DNA from: DAHUYF01 sp035509275
GTDB lineage: Bacteria > Pseudomonadota > Alphaproteobacteria > ATCC43930 > CGMCC-115725
Direction: 5' to 3'
DNA length: 64,000 bases
NCBI GenBank assembly: GCA_035509275.1
Contig: DATJLU010000146.1
Span: forward strand, 1-64,000
Below are positions 21,095 through 29,826 of the stretch, in pieces; position 1 is the stretch's first letter, and each line of letters starts with the position of its first letter. Both the position numbers and the translations under genes were made by a program. Below the pieces are notes generated by a model that saw only the letters and a program-made list of their open reading frames with translations, searched no databases and was not told the DNA's origin.

Positions 21095-21209
21095 TGCGAC
21101 ATCCGCGGGCGAAGCTTTCGCGCCCGAGCGCGGCGGCGAGCGCTCGCTTTATCCGCTCCGAGCGGCGCAACAGCCGCGACGACCGTTTCCGATCGACGAG
21201 CCGATTCCT

Positions 21210-22547
21210 GTGAACGCGAAGACGATTATCGCCGGGGTCATTCTCTCAATTGCCGCGTCCCCCCTCGCCGTGGCGCAGCAAGGTCCGCCGCAGGGCGCGC
21301 CGGCGGTCGAAGCCGGACCGCGAGCGACGACCGCGCCGCTCAGCAAAGGCGAGTACCTCGCGCGGGCCGGAGATTGCATCGCTTGTCATTCGGTCCCTGG
21401 GGGCAAAGCTTTTGCCGGCGGCCTCAAAATGGGCACGCCGCTGGGCGCAATCTATTCGACCAACATCACGCCCGATCCGGGGACCGGCATCGGCACTTAC
21501 AGCTTCGCGGATTTTGATCGCGCGGTGCGCGCCGGCATCGCCAAGGACGGGCACCGGCTCTACCCCGCCATGCCCTATCCGTCTTATGCCAAGATCACCG
21601 ACGATGATCTCCGGGCGCTCTATGACTTCTTCATGAAGGAGGTGCCGCCGGTCAAGCAGCCGAACAAGCCGAGCGAGATCACCGGGATCAAGGGCATGCG
21701 TTGGCCCCTCGCGATTTGGGCCTGGCTCTTCATGGACAAGGGTGCCTATACCGCAAACCCGGACCATGACGCGCAGTGGAACCGCGGCGCCTATCTCGTC
21801 GAAGGCCTGGCTCATTGCGGCGCGTGTCACACGCCGCGCGGCTGGGCGTTTCAAGAAAAAGCGCTCGACTCCAGCAGTGCGGTTTATCTGCAAGGGGCCG
21901 AGCTCGATGCCTGGTCCGCGCCCAGCCTCCGTGGCGAGCTGCGCACCGGTCTCGGCGGCTGGTCGCAGCCGGAGCTCGCGGCCTTTCTGAAGACGGGACA
22001 CAATGCGGCGAGCGCGGCCTTTGGCTCGATGCTCGACGTCATCAACAACAGTACGCCGTATCTCAGCGATGAGGACGTGGCTGCGATGGCTCACTATCTC
22101 AAATCGCTGCCCGCCAGCGCGCAGCAGGGGGCGTTCACCTATGCCGACGCGACGACCGAGGCTTTGCAAAGTGGCAAAACGCAAGACCGCGGCGCACAGA
22201 TCTACCTCGGCTATTGCGTCTCGTGCCACGGGATCGACGGCAGAGGCCAGGGCGCCTTCATGCCGCCGCTTGCCGGCAATCCGGCCGTGCTCGACGCCAA
22301 CCCGTCATCGGCGATCAATCTCGCGCTGAACGGCGCCTCGCCGCTCGTCGTCAAAGGCGTGCCCGATCCTTATCGCATGCCGCAATATCGGGTGCAGCTG
22401 ACCGATGAGGCGATTGCCAGCGTTCTGAGCTTCGTCCGTTCCGGCTGGGGCAACGACGCCGCGCCGGTAAGGGCTGATCAGGTGAAAGCGCTTCGCCCCG
22501 TAACCGATCCCAGCAGCGACCGCGTGATCATCTTGAAGATGAGGTGA
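21210..22547 (+). CDS. Triheme c-type cytochrome subunit
   Basis: This protein of about 445 residues has a signal peptide (TIIAGVILSIAASPLAVA) and three heme-attachment motifs: C56-IA-C59-H60, C203-GA-C206-H207 and C336-VS-C339-H340. This is the architecture of the cytochrome subunits of periplasmic alcohol and molybdenum aldehyde dehydrogenases, which feed electrons to quinone or oxidase. No ATG fits; GTG 21210 places the signal peptide at the N-terminus. It lies 115 bases after the Mo subunit, and together the three genes would make an exported dehydrogenase complex. Confidence 0.9.
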   Translation: MNAKTIIAGVILSIAASPLAVAQQGPPQGAPAVEAGPRATTAPLSKGEYLARAGDCIACHSVPGGKAFAGGLKMGTPLGAIYSTNITPDPGTGIGTYSFADFDRAVRAGIAKDGHRLYPAMPYPSYAKITDDDLRALYDFFMKEVPPVKQPNKPSEITGIKGMRWPLAIWAWLFMDKGAYTANPDHDAQWNRGAYLVEGLAHCGACHTPRGWAFQEKALDSSSAVYLQGAELDAWSAPSLRGELRTGLGGWSQPELAAFLKTGHNAASAAFGSMLDVINNSTPYLSDEDVAAMAHYLKSLPASAQQGAFTYADATTEALQSGKTQDRGAQIYLGYCVSCHGIDGRGQGAFMPPLAGNPAVLDANPSSAINLALNGASPLVVKGVPDPYRMPQYRVQLTDEAIASVLSFVRSGWGNDAAPVRADQVKALRPVTDPSSDRVIILKMR

Positions 22548-22645
22548 CGGGCTTGCTCTCGCCCCATTAGGGGTAGCCCAACCACACGCTATGATCGCGG
22601 TTCCGCCTCTGGAAGCGGAAACAGGCTGCGGCAAGGGAGTCGCCG

Positions 22646-23572
22646 ATGTCGAACAAATCGAAGCGCCGCTCTTCGTCGATCATCGGCCGCCGCGGTTTCA
22701 TGACCGCGGCCTCGCTCGCCGGCGCCGCCGCCCTCACTCAGCCGGTCGCGGCCGAGTCGGGGTCGATCGCGCCGAATCCCGCTCACAAAGCCGCAGAGCC
22801 GCCGAAACCGGTGGCGGCAACGAGCAGCGACGTCGAGCTTGCCATCCGGAATTTGGTCATCGCCAATCGCATCCTGGCGCATGAAGACGTGGTCGATGCC
22901 TATGGCCATGTCAGCCTGCGGCATCCGCTCAATCCCGAGCATTATCTCCTGGCGCGGTCGCGCAGCCCGGAGCAGATCGAGATCGGTGACATCGTCGAAT
23001 ACACACTCGACGGCGAGCCGGTCAACGATAAGCGCGCGCCCTACCTCGAGCGCTTCATTCACGGCGGCATTTACGCGGCGCGCCCCGACGTTCACGCGGT
23101 GGTTCACGCTCATAGCGAGGAGGTACTGCCCTTCAGCATCAACACCACCAAGCTGCGGCCGGTCATCCATGACGGCGCCTTCATGGGCGCGGAGGTGCCG
23201 GTCTGGGACATCGCAGACAAGTTCGGTCACCATACCAATCTGCTGGTGTCCAACATGGCGCAAGGCCGCGATCTCGCCCGGCGTCTCGCCGGCAACAGCA
23301 TGGTCCTGATGCGGGGACACGGCTTCGCAGCGGCCGCACCCTCGCTCTACGAAGTCGTGCGCCTTGCGGTGTACGCGCCGAAGAACGCGCATGTCTTCCA
23401 GGCTGCGCTGCTCTTGGGCGGCAGGGTCAAGCCGCTGTCAAAGGGCGAGATCGCGGCGCGGGTTGAGGGGCCATCGCTCAAGCCGGACACCCCCGCGGCA
23501 CTGCGCGCCTGGGAATATTGGGCGCGACGTGCCGGCGTCGCCGACCTGCTGCCGCCGCAGCCTGGCAAGTAG
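22646..23572 (+). CDS. Tat-exported class II aldolase/adducin-like protein
   Basis: This 308-residue protein joins a twin-arginine signal (IIGRRGFMTAASLAGAAAL at about 13-31) to a class II aldolase fold. The fold has YGHVSLRHP near 89-97, the metal-site strand HAVVHAHSEEV and a second His pair around RGHG. Most class II aldolases are cytoplasmic, so export is notable. It follows the molybdenum dehydrogenase cluster by 98 bases with its own AAGGGAG ribosome-binding site. A role in processing the dehydrogenase substrate or product outside the cytoplasm is possible but unproven. Confidence 0.85.
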   Translation: MSNKSKRRSSSIIGRRGFMTAASLAGAAALTQPVAAESGSIAPNPAHKAAEPPKPVAATSSDVELAIRNLVIANRILAHEDVVDAYGHVSLRHPLNPEHYLLARSRSPEQIEIGDIVEYTLDGEPVNDKRAPYLERFIHGGIYAARPDVHAVVHAHSEEVLPFSINTTKLRPVIHDGAFMGAEVPVWDIADKFGHHTNLLVSNMAQGRDLARRLAGNSMVLMRGHGFAAAAPSLYEVVRLAVYAPKNAHVFQAALLLGGRVKPLSKGEIAARVEGPSLKPDTPAALRAWEYWARRAGVADLLPPQPGK

Positions 23573-23576
23573 CGCG

Positions 23577-24539
23577 TCAACCGCCGAGCTCGGGGATCAC
23601 CCAGAGCGGCGCCTCGCCGCGCGCGACGCGCTGCACGTTGTCGAAGGCATTGCGCAGCCGCGCCGTGTTGCTCTCCCAGGTCGGGCCGGCGAGATGCGCG
23701 GTCAGGACCACATTGTCGAGCCGGAAGAAAGGATGATCGGCGGGCGGCGGCTCTTCGGCGAAGACATCGAGGCCGGCACCGGCGAGCCGCCGCTGCGCCA
23801 GCGCGTCTTCGAGCGCGGTCTCGTCGACCACCGGACCACGGCTGGTATTGATCAGAATCGCCGAGGCCGGCATGAGCGCCAGCTCGGCGCCGCCGATCAT
23901 GCCCCGCGTCGAGTCGTTGAGCGGCACGTGCAGCGAGACGATGTCGGAGGTGCGCAGCAGCTCGCGGAGGAGGCGGAAGCGGACGCCAAGCGCGTCCTCC
24001 GCATCCTCGCTGAGCCGCGCGATATCGTAATACTGGACGCGCATGCCGAAGGCGGCGGCAAGGCGCGCGGTTTTCTTGCCGATGGTGCCGAGTCCGACGA
24101 TTCCGAGCGTGCGGTCGCGCAGCTCGTGGACGCGCGGCGCGGCATTGCCGCGCCAGCGTCCGGCCACGACGTTGGCATGGACGTGGATGAGCCGGCGCGA
24201 CACCGCGAGCATCAGCATCAACGCATGCTCCGCGACGGCCACCGCGTTGGCGCCGCCATTGTTGGCGATGGGAACCCGGGCGCGACCGGCCGCCGTCAGA
24301 TCGGCGCGGTCGTAGCCGGCACTCAGCAGCTGTATCAGCTTGAGTTTCGGCGCGGCGCGATAGAGCGCCTCGTTCACCAGCATGTCGACGAAGCCCACGA
24401 GATATTCGGCCTCGGCCAGCGCCGCCTGATACTCGGGCGTACGCGGCGCCGCGATGGCGAGCTCGAAGCCCGGCGGCGCCAACTCGCGGGCCAGGTCACG
24501 GGCGTCCGCCGGTATCACCAGCACGATCCGCGGTGGCAT
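23577..24539 (-). CDS. D-2-hydroxyacid dehydrogenase family protein
   Basis: This 320-residue NAD(P)-dependent dehydrogenase shows LLSAGYDRADL, NNGGANAVAVAEHALMLMLA, the nucleotide motif LGIVGLGTIGKKTARLAAAFGM, and NTSRGPVVDETALEDAL with the usual catalytic Arg/Glu/His order. It reduces 2-keto acids or oxidises D-2-hydroxy acids. The start at ATG 24539 gives the normal N-terminus; the upstream open frame is not protein-like. The gene ends 4 bases from the convergent aldolase-like gene, leaving no room for a separate terminator. Confidence 0.93.
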   Translation of the reverse strand: MPPRIVLVIPADARDLARELAPPGFELAIAAPRTPEYQAALAEAEYLVGFVDMLVNEALYRAAPKLKLIQLLSAGYDRADLTAAGRARVPIANNGGANAVAVAEHALMLMLAVSRRLIHVHANVVAGRWRGNAAPRVHELRDRTLGIVGLGTIGKKTARLAAAFGMRVQYYDIARLSEDAEDALGVRFRLLRELLRTSDIVSLHVPLNDSTRGMIGGAELALMPASAILINTSRGPVVDETALEDALAQRRLAGAGLDVFAEEPPPADHPFFRLDNVVLTAHLAGPTWESNTARLRNAFDNVQRVARGEAPLWVIPELGG

Positions 24540-24769
24540 GATGCGCTTACTCCTGCCAATCCGGCCAGAGGCCGTCGGGATGAGGAAAGTCCGCACCCTA
24601 GATGTAACACTGGCGGCGTCATTCCCGCCAGTTCGCCACATTCCCGCCCGTCCGTCACGCTTTATCCCTCCATGCGCGTATTGAAGCGGACTTGCCGCAG
24701 CTAGACGCATTCGCGAACAGGAGTAAAAGGTTAGTTCCTCCGCGTATATGCACATGAGGGAGCGCCGGA

Positions 24770-25135
24770 ATGTTGTATTTAGCATCCGATCAGCTGACTA
24801 TTCCGCAGGGACAGGGTGACCTGCCGTCGTTTGCCGAGTCGGCCGGCTATATCCTCGGCGCCGCCGCCAGCTGCTCCGATATCGACCGCACGCGCATTTT
24901 CGATGCGACCGAGAGGATCCGGGAGATCCTCGGGGCATCGGCGGCCAGCAAACCAGCGACAAAGGACTGCGATACGGCGTTTCTCGAGGGGCTCGCGGCG
25001 GGCGCGAAGGCGATCGGCTCCGGTGAGCTCGATCGCGCGCGGGCGGGCGCCGCCCTGGCGGTACTCGAACGCATGATCGGCCGCGAGCGCCCGAGCAACG
25101 GCACGGGCACCGTTCGCGGATCAGACGGGGATTAG
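24770..25135 (+). CDS. Hypothetical protein (121 residues)
   Basis: The frame has a GAGGGAG ribosome-binding site before the ATG and protein-like composition. It is mostly helical: SFAESAGYILGAAASCSDIDRTRI, then FDATERIREILG and DTAFLEGLAAGAKA. Its spaced small residues recall small periplasmic or cytosolic helical bundles, but no signal peptide or known domain is seen. It precedes the GH13 gene by 80 bases in the same direction; a functional link is not shown. Confidence 0.55.
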   Translation: MLYLASDQLTIPQGQGDLPSFAESAGYILGAAASCSDIDRTRIFDATERIREILGASAASKPATKDCDTAFLEGLAAGAKAIGSGELDRARAGAALAVLERMIGRERPSNGTGTVRGSDGD

Positions 25136-25215
25136 CCCAAGCGGCCGACAGAGTCCGCTGCAGGCCCGATCGTCGTGTGTGGTAATTTGGCACTTTCAGC
25201 GGAGGGGGAGCGGCG

Positions 25216-26814
25216 ATGCCGGGCGAGCGTTCCGCCGATTGGTGGCGATCGGCGGTCCTCTACCAAATCTATCCGCGCAGCTTTGCCGACGGGAATGGCG
25301 ACGGTATCGGCGATCTGCCGGGCATCACCGCCCGGCTCGATTATCTCGACGACCTCCACATCGATGCCGTCTGGCTGTCACCGTTCTTTCCCTCCCCTCA
25401 GGTCGATTTCGGCTACGATATCAGCGACTACACGGCGGTCGATCCGGTCTACGGCACGTTGGCCGATTTCGACCGGCTGCTCGACGCCGCGCATCGACGC
25501 GGCGTTCGCATCATCCTCGACCTGGTTCTGAACCACAGCTCGACCCAGCACCCGTGGTTTCTCGAAGCGCAGGGCGACCGGCGCAGCGCACGGCGTTCCT
25601 GGTACGTATGGGCCGATCCGGCGCCCGGCGGCGGACCGCCGAACAACTGGCTCAGCTCTTTCCCCGCCGTGGGCAGCGCTTGGACGCGCGACGAGCGCAG
25701 CGGGCAATATTTCCTCACCACCTTCACGCCCGCTCAGGCCGACCTCAACTGGCACAATCCGGATGTGCGCCAGGCGATGCACGACGTCGTGCGCTTCTGG
25801 CTGTCGCGCGGCGTCGATGGCTTCCGGCTCGATGTGCCGCATCGCCTGGCAAAGGACCCGTTGCTGCGCGACAATCCGCCCGCGCTCGCCGCGGCGCGCC
25901 GCTTCATGGACCACGCAACGGACCGGCAGCGCCACATCGACCTGCCCGAGGTGCACGCGATTCTGCGCGGCATCCGGGCGGTCGCCGACGAATTCGCGGA
26001 CCGCGTGCTGCTGGGCGAGGTGACGATCTCCGAACCGCACCGGCTGGCGCGGTATTTCGGCGATGCCGACAATGAATTGCACATGGTCTTCGATGTCCTG
26101 TTCTGGGACAGTCCGTGGTCGGCCGCGGCGTTCCGCGAGGCGATCGCGGCGGTGGATCGCGTCGTCCCGCCATGGTCGTTGCCGTGCCGCGCGATGTCGA
26201 CGCATGACCACCGGCGTGCGGCAAGCCGATACGGGTTGCTCGAGGGGGACGGGCGCCGGGCGCGGCTGGCGGCGATGCTGCAAATGACGCTGCGCAGCGT
26301 GCCTTGCGTCTACTACGGCGAGGAGATCGGCATGACCGACGTGCCGGTCGGCGCCGAGCGGATCCGGGACGTCGACCAGCGCGATGCCAACCGGACGCCG
26401 ATGCAATGGGGCGCCGGCACGCCCGGTGCATTCGATCCGGCGCGATCCTGGCTGCCGATGCCGGACGCGCCGGACCCAGTCAGCGTGCTGCGCCAGACGG
26501 CCGATCCCACTTCGCTGCTCGCCTTCTACCGGCGGCTTCTGGCCTACCGGCGCCAGTCAAGACCGCTGCAGCACGGCAGCTTCGAATGGCGGTTGTCGGA
26601 GCCGGACCGGCTCGCTTATTGCCGTGCTGCCGAGGGTTCACGCATCGTGGTCCTGCTCAACTTCGCCCCGCATGACGCTCCGACAATGCTGCCGCCCGAA
26701 GCGAAGGTCGCTGTCGCCGATCTCTCGACGGATCCCCGTCGCCGCGCCGGCAGCGCGGTCGCCGCCGGCGATCCCCTCTTCGCCGAGGAGGGCGTCATCC
26801 TGCGGCTGGCGTGA
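25216..26814 (+). CDS. GH13 alpha-glucosidase/alpha-amylase family enzyme
   Basis: This 532-residue alpha-glucosidase-like GH13 enzyme lacks a signal peptide. The barrel motifs are present: DLVLNH (102-107), GFRLDVPHR with nucleophile D206, GEVT with acid/base E268, and THD at 329-331 with the transition-state Asp D331, where most relatives have NHD. It begins SADWWRSAVLYQIYPRSFAD, as oligo-1,6-glucosidases and trehalose-related enzymes do. It hydrolyses or transfers alpha-glucosyl units; specificity cannot be read. It may act on the same class of sugars as the GH63 protein. Confidence 0.93.
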   Translation: MPGERSADWWRSAVLYQIYPRSFADGNGDGIGDLPGITARLDYLDDLHIDAVWLSPFFPSPQVDFGYDISDYTAVDPVYGTLADFDRLLDAAHRRGVRIILDLVLNHSSTQHPWFLEAQGDRRSARRSWYVWADPAPGGGPPNNWLSSFPAVGSAWTRDERSGQYFLTTFTPAQADLNWHNPDVRQAMHDVVRFWLSRGVDGFRLDVPHRLAKDPLLRDNPPALAAARRFMDHATDRQRHIDLPEVHAILRGIRAVADEFADRVLLGEVTISEPHRLARYFGDADNELHMVFDVLFWDSPWSAAAFREAIAAVDRVVPPWSLPCRAMSTHDHRRAASRYGLLEGDGRRARLAAMLQMTLRSVPCVYYGEEIGMTDVPVGAERIRDVDQRDANRTPMQWGAGTPGAFDPARSWLPMPDAPDPVSVLRQTADPTSLLAFYRRLLAYRRQSRPLQHGSFEWRLSEPDRLAYCRAAEGSRIVVLLNFAPHDAPTMLPPEAKVAVADLSTDPRRRAGSAVAAGDPLFAEEGVILRLA

Positions 26815-26825
26815 GTGCCGGTGCT

Positions 26826-27344
26826 TCAGGAGAGACCGGAGTCCGGCCGACGGCTGCGCGCGAGCAGGCGCTCGAGGGTCTGCGGACGGAAATCCCAGAC
26901 GTCCACGCCGACGTCGATTTGCCGTGGGAGCGGCTTCAGCCGGCCATGACTATGGCCGTGCAGATTCACCGCTCCTCTGCCCATGTCGCGCCATGTGCGG
27001 AAGGCGTAGTGACAGAGGACGACGAGTCTGTCCTCGATCTGCAGCTCCGCGTAGGGCTGTACGCTCGACCATCCAGGCAAGCTCTTCGTGACGTCCGGAT
27101 CGTTGTTGCCGGCGACCAGATGCTTATGCCCGCAGAGCTGTCCGAGAAGATCGGCCATGCGCGCTTCCCCCTGGCGAATGGCGAAATCGCCGAGATGCCA
27201 GACGTCATCATCCGGCCTTACCACGTCATTCCAACGTTCGACCATGCCGGCGTCCATGGCCGCTACCGACGCAAAGGGGCGGCGATAGAGCGCCAATGCG
27301 CCGGCGTGACCGAAATGCGTATCGCTGGTGAAAAGGACCGCCAT
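26826..27344 (-). CDS. Calcineurin-like metallophosphoesterase
   Basis: This 172-residue protein contains the dimetal phosphoesterase motifs in order: SDTHFGH (D8, H10), WHLGDF (D53), AGNNDP (N80 or N81), CHYAF (H112) and GHSHG (H131, H133). The small size and HGHSHG form match the cytoplasmic phosphoesterase family seen in phages and bacteria. The substrate is unknown. The ATG at 27344 starts directly at the first beta strand. The next upstream gene ends 14 bases before it, so the two are probably co-transcribed. It is convergent with the GH13 gene. Confidence 0.9.
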   Translation of the reverse strand: MAVLFTSDTHFGHAGALALYRRPFASVAAMDAGMVERWNDVVRPDDDVWHLGDFAIRQGEARMADLLGQLCGHKHLVAGNNDPDVTKSLPGWSSVQPYAELQIEDRLVVLCHYAFRTWRDMGRGAVNLHGHSHGRLKPLPRQIDVGVDVWDFRPQTLERLLARSRRPDSGLS

Positions 27345-27358
27345 CGGCGCCGCTCTCG

Positions 27359-27787
27359 TCAGGTGCGAAACCGCGCCGGCGGCTGCGGGTTGTTGGCAGG
27401 GTTGGTGTCGTGCTTCGCCAGGCGCGTCACCAGCGGGCCGCCGACGAGAGGCCGCAGCTGCGCCTCGAGCGCGTCGGCCGCGCTGCGGTCGTAGACCTCG
27501 CGGCCCGCGACATAGAGGGTGAATGATTTCAGGTACTTCGCCTTCTTTTCCGGCTGCTCGATCGTCGCCTTGGTCCAGGCGTACAGCGGATACTTGCCGA
27601 TGCCGTTGCGCTCGGCCTCGGCGACATAATCGGCAAAGGCGTCGTACTGCGATTTGAGCGTCGCGCGATGCGCCGCGAGGATGGCGGGCAGCGGGCCGAG
27701 CCGCGGGTCGGCGGGATCGCGGCGCGCGATCGGGGCGATGTCGTCGGCAAGGTCGATCCGGATCTGATACTGCCACGCCTCGCTCAT
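27359..27787 (-). CDS. Conserved-looking hypothetical protein (142 residues)
   Basis: This frame starts at ATG 27787 with GGGAGG about 8 bases upstream. The protein is soluble: an N-terminal strand AWQYQIRIDLADDIAPIARRD, then a helix-rich middle, ILAAHRATLKSQYDAFADYVAEAE, and a strand with KSFTLYVAGREVYDRS. I do not recognise the family. It sits between the HxlR regulator and the phosphoesterase on the minus strand, in close order with the latter. Confidence 0.7.
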   Translation of the reverse strand: MSEAWQYQIRIDLADDIAPIARRDPADPRLGPLPAILAAHRATLKSQYDAFADYVAEAERNGIGKYPLYAWTKATIEQPEKKAKYLKSFTLYVAGREVYDRSAADALEAQLRPLVGGPLVTRLAKHDTNPANNPQPPARFRT

Positions 27788-27865
27788 CCCTGACCTCCCG
27801 TCGATCCGATTGCCGTCCAACGGCGCCGGGGCCGCGCGATATCCCAGCGGCGTCCTGGCGGCGCC

Positions 27866-28216
27866 TCAGTATTTCGTGTGGCGCTGTCCCCATTCGCGCA
27901 GGGCGCGCAGCACCGGACGCAACTCCTTGCCCTGTTCGGTCAGTACGTATTCCGCGCGCGGCGGATGCTGCTCGTAGAAGCGGCGTTCGACGATGCCCGA
28001 TTCCTCGAGACGCTTCAGCCGCGTCGACAACGTGTTGGGGCTGATTCCCTGGAGCGAGTGCGCAAAATCCTGAAACTTCCGCGGTCCGCCGACGACGAGG
28101 TCGCGCAAGATCAGGATCGTCCACCGCTCGCCAATGAGGTCGAGCGTGCGGGCGATCGGGCATCGCCGGTCATAGGGTGCGGAGATCGGCATCGCTCGGA
28201 AGCGGGCGCAGTTCAT
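27866..28216 (-). CDS. HxlR-family winged-helix transcriptional regulator
   Basis: This 116-residue regulator has the HxlR N-terminal Cys and first helix (RRCPIARTLDLIGERWTILI), then the recognition region QGISPNTLSTRLKRLEESGIVERRFY and the wing PPRAEYVLTEQGKEL. The start could be the second Met at 28192. HxlR proteins are small dimers that often respond to electrophiles or metabolites and control a divergent gene. Here the divergent gene is an MFS transporter 103 bases away, with an inverted repeat between them. Confidence 0.92.
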   Translation of the reverse strand: MNCARFRAMPISAPYDRRCPIARTLDLIGERWTILILRDLVVGGPRKFQDFAHSLQGISPNTLSTRLKRLEESGIVERRFYEQHPPRAEYVLTEQGKELRPVLRALREWGQRHTKY

Positions 28217-28245
28217 TGCTTTGCCGCGACGATAACATGGCTGTG

Positions 28246-28289
28246 ATCGGAATCATAGTGACTCCGATAATCGAAGTTGGTACTCTGAT
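28246..28289. promoter_or_regulatory. Candidate HxlR operator: inverted repeat plus extra half-site
   Basis: ATCGGAAT at 28246-28253 and ACTCCGAT at 28261-28268 form an 8-bp inverted repeat with one mismatch. A further direct copy, ACTCTGAT, starts at 28282, exactly 21 bases after the previous half-site, about two helical turns. All three lie in the 103-base divergent interval between hxlR and the MFS gene. Confidence 0.5.
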
Positions 28290-28319
28290 AAAAGCCTCAG
28301 TCGACGACGGTCGAGCGGC

Positions 28320-29648
28320 ATGCGCATCCAAACGCCCGAGCTGATAAGCGCGGACACGCTGAGCGGCCTGCGTGACAACGACCAGAGCAAGGCGTGGCTG
28401 ATCGTCGCTCTGCTGTTCCTCTTCATGGTCATCAACTTTGCCGACAAGGCGGTGATCGGGATCGCCGCGGTTCCGATCATGCAGGACTTGAAGCTCAGTC
28501 CGAGCGAGTTCGGGCTCATCGGCTCGAGCTTTTTCCTGCTCTTCTCGGTCTCGGCGGTGGTTACCGGTTTCGTTGCCAATCGCGTGCAAACGCGGTGGGT
28601 GCTGCTGGTCTTGGGTATCGTCTGGGCCCTGACCCAGTTCCCGATGCTCGGAACCGTCGGCTTCACCACCATCCTTGCCTGCCGCGTTGCCCTCGGCGCC
28701 GGCGAGGGGCCGGCCTATCCGGTGGCGCTGCACGCGGCCTACAAATGGTTTCCCGATGAGCGGCGCACGCTGCCGACGGCAATCCTCGTGCAAGGGGGTG
28801 GTGTCGGCATCATGGCGGCACTGCCGCTCCTCAACCGGGTCATCGTCCACTATTCCTGGCATTGGGCTTTCGGCGTGTTGGGCGTGCTCGGCCTCGTCTG
28901 GGCGGCGGCGTGGCTGGCACTCGGCGGCGAAGGGCCGTTGACCGATGCGGCGACAAGGGCAGGGGCGCCGAGCGCCGAACGGGTCGCCTACACGAAGCTG
29001 CTGTTCAGCCCGACAATCCTGTCGAGCTGGTGCGCCGGTTTCGGCGCCTATTGGGGCTTGTCGCAAGCGCTTTCCTGGCAGGGGGCATTCCTGATCAAAG
29101 GGCTGGGCTTTGCGCAGGGCTCGATCGGCTTGCTCGGCGCGCTGCCGTCGGGTGCCAGCGTCGTCATGGTGATCGCCGCCGGCTGGCTTTCCCAGCAGCT
29201 CCTGGCGCAGGGCGTATCGAGCCGGGTGGCGCGCGGCCTGTTCGGCGGCGCCTGCGTCGCCCTGGGCGGCGCCGCACTGGCGATCATGCCCGAGGTGTCG
29301 AACGTCGCGCTGAAGATCGCCTTGGCGACGATCGGGGTGGCGCTGCCCTCGGTCATCTATGTGATCAGCAACGCCGTCGTCGCGGAGATCACGCCAACCG
29401 CGCAGCGCGGCGCGCTGCTCGCCATCGGCACCGCCATCAGCACCTCGGCCGGGCTCCTCGCGCCCTACGTCATGGGCCGGGTCATCGAGCGGGCGGCGAC
29501 GCCGCTCAGCGGCTTCAACACCGGTTTCATGATCTGCGGCTTCATCATGCTCGGCGGCGGGATCATCGGAATGGCGCTGATGCGCCCTGAGCGCGAGAGG
29601 GCACGGTGGGCGAGCGACGTGCCCGCGGCGGCCGCGGGGTCCGCGTAG
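28320..29648 (+). CDS. MFS transporter, ACS-like
   Basis: This 442-residue major facilitator has about twelve hydrophobic segments. MVINFADKAVIGIAAVPIMQDLKLSPSEFGLIGSSF in TM1-TM2 and CRVALGAGEGPAYPVALHAAYKWFPDERR in TM4 to the following loop are typical of the anion:cation symporter branch, which takes up organic acids such as hexuronates or phthalate. The divergent HxlR gene is the likely regulator. No catabolic genes adjoin, so the substrate is open. Confidence 0.9.
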   Translation: MRIQTPELISADTLSGLRDNDQSKAWLIVALLFLFMVINFADKAVIGIAAVPIMQDLKLSPSEFGLIGSSFFLLFSVSAVVTGFVANRVQTRWVLLVLGIVWALTQFPMLGTVGFTTILACRVALGAGEGPAYPVALHAAYKWFPDERRTLPTAILVQGGGVGIMAALPLLNRVIVHYSWHWAFGVLGVLGLVWAAAWLALGGEGPLTDAATRAGAPSAERVAYTKLLFSPTILSSWCAGFGAYWGLSQALSWQGAFLIKGLGFAQGSIGLLGALPSGASVVMVIAAGWLSQQLLAQGVSSRVARGLFGGACVALGGAALAIMPEVSNVALKIALATIGVALPSVIYVISNAVVAEITPTAQRGALLAIGTAISTSAGLLAPYVMGRVIERAATPLSGFNTGFMICGFIMLGGGIIGMALMRPERERARWASDVPAAAAGSA

Positions 29649-29826
29649 TAAAGAAGTAAAGCAATTCTTAGCATCGCGGTCGAGCCAACGCTCGCCCGCA
29701 GCACCGATCGGCCAAGCCCCGCTTGGCGCGCATAGCCGCTCCGCTTGACCTGGTCGTTTCGGAGACATCATATCCAGAGCCCCTGGGCGCGCTCGGTCGG
29801 ACGCCCCGATGAGGCGAGGGCTATTG

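Noticed and set aside
28170..29771. 533-codon minus-strand frame
   Set aside because: Shadow of the ACS-type MFS gene, His/Arg-rich and without hydrophobic pattern or motif.
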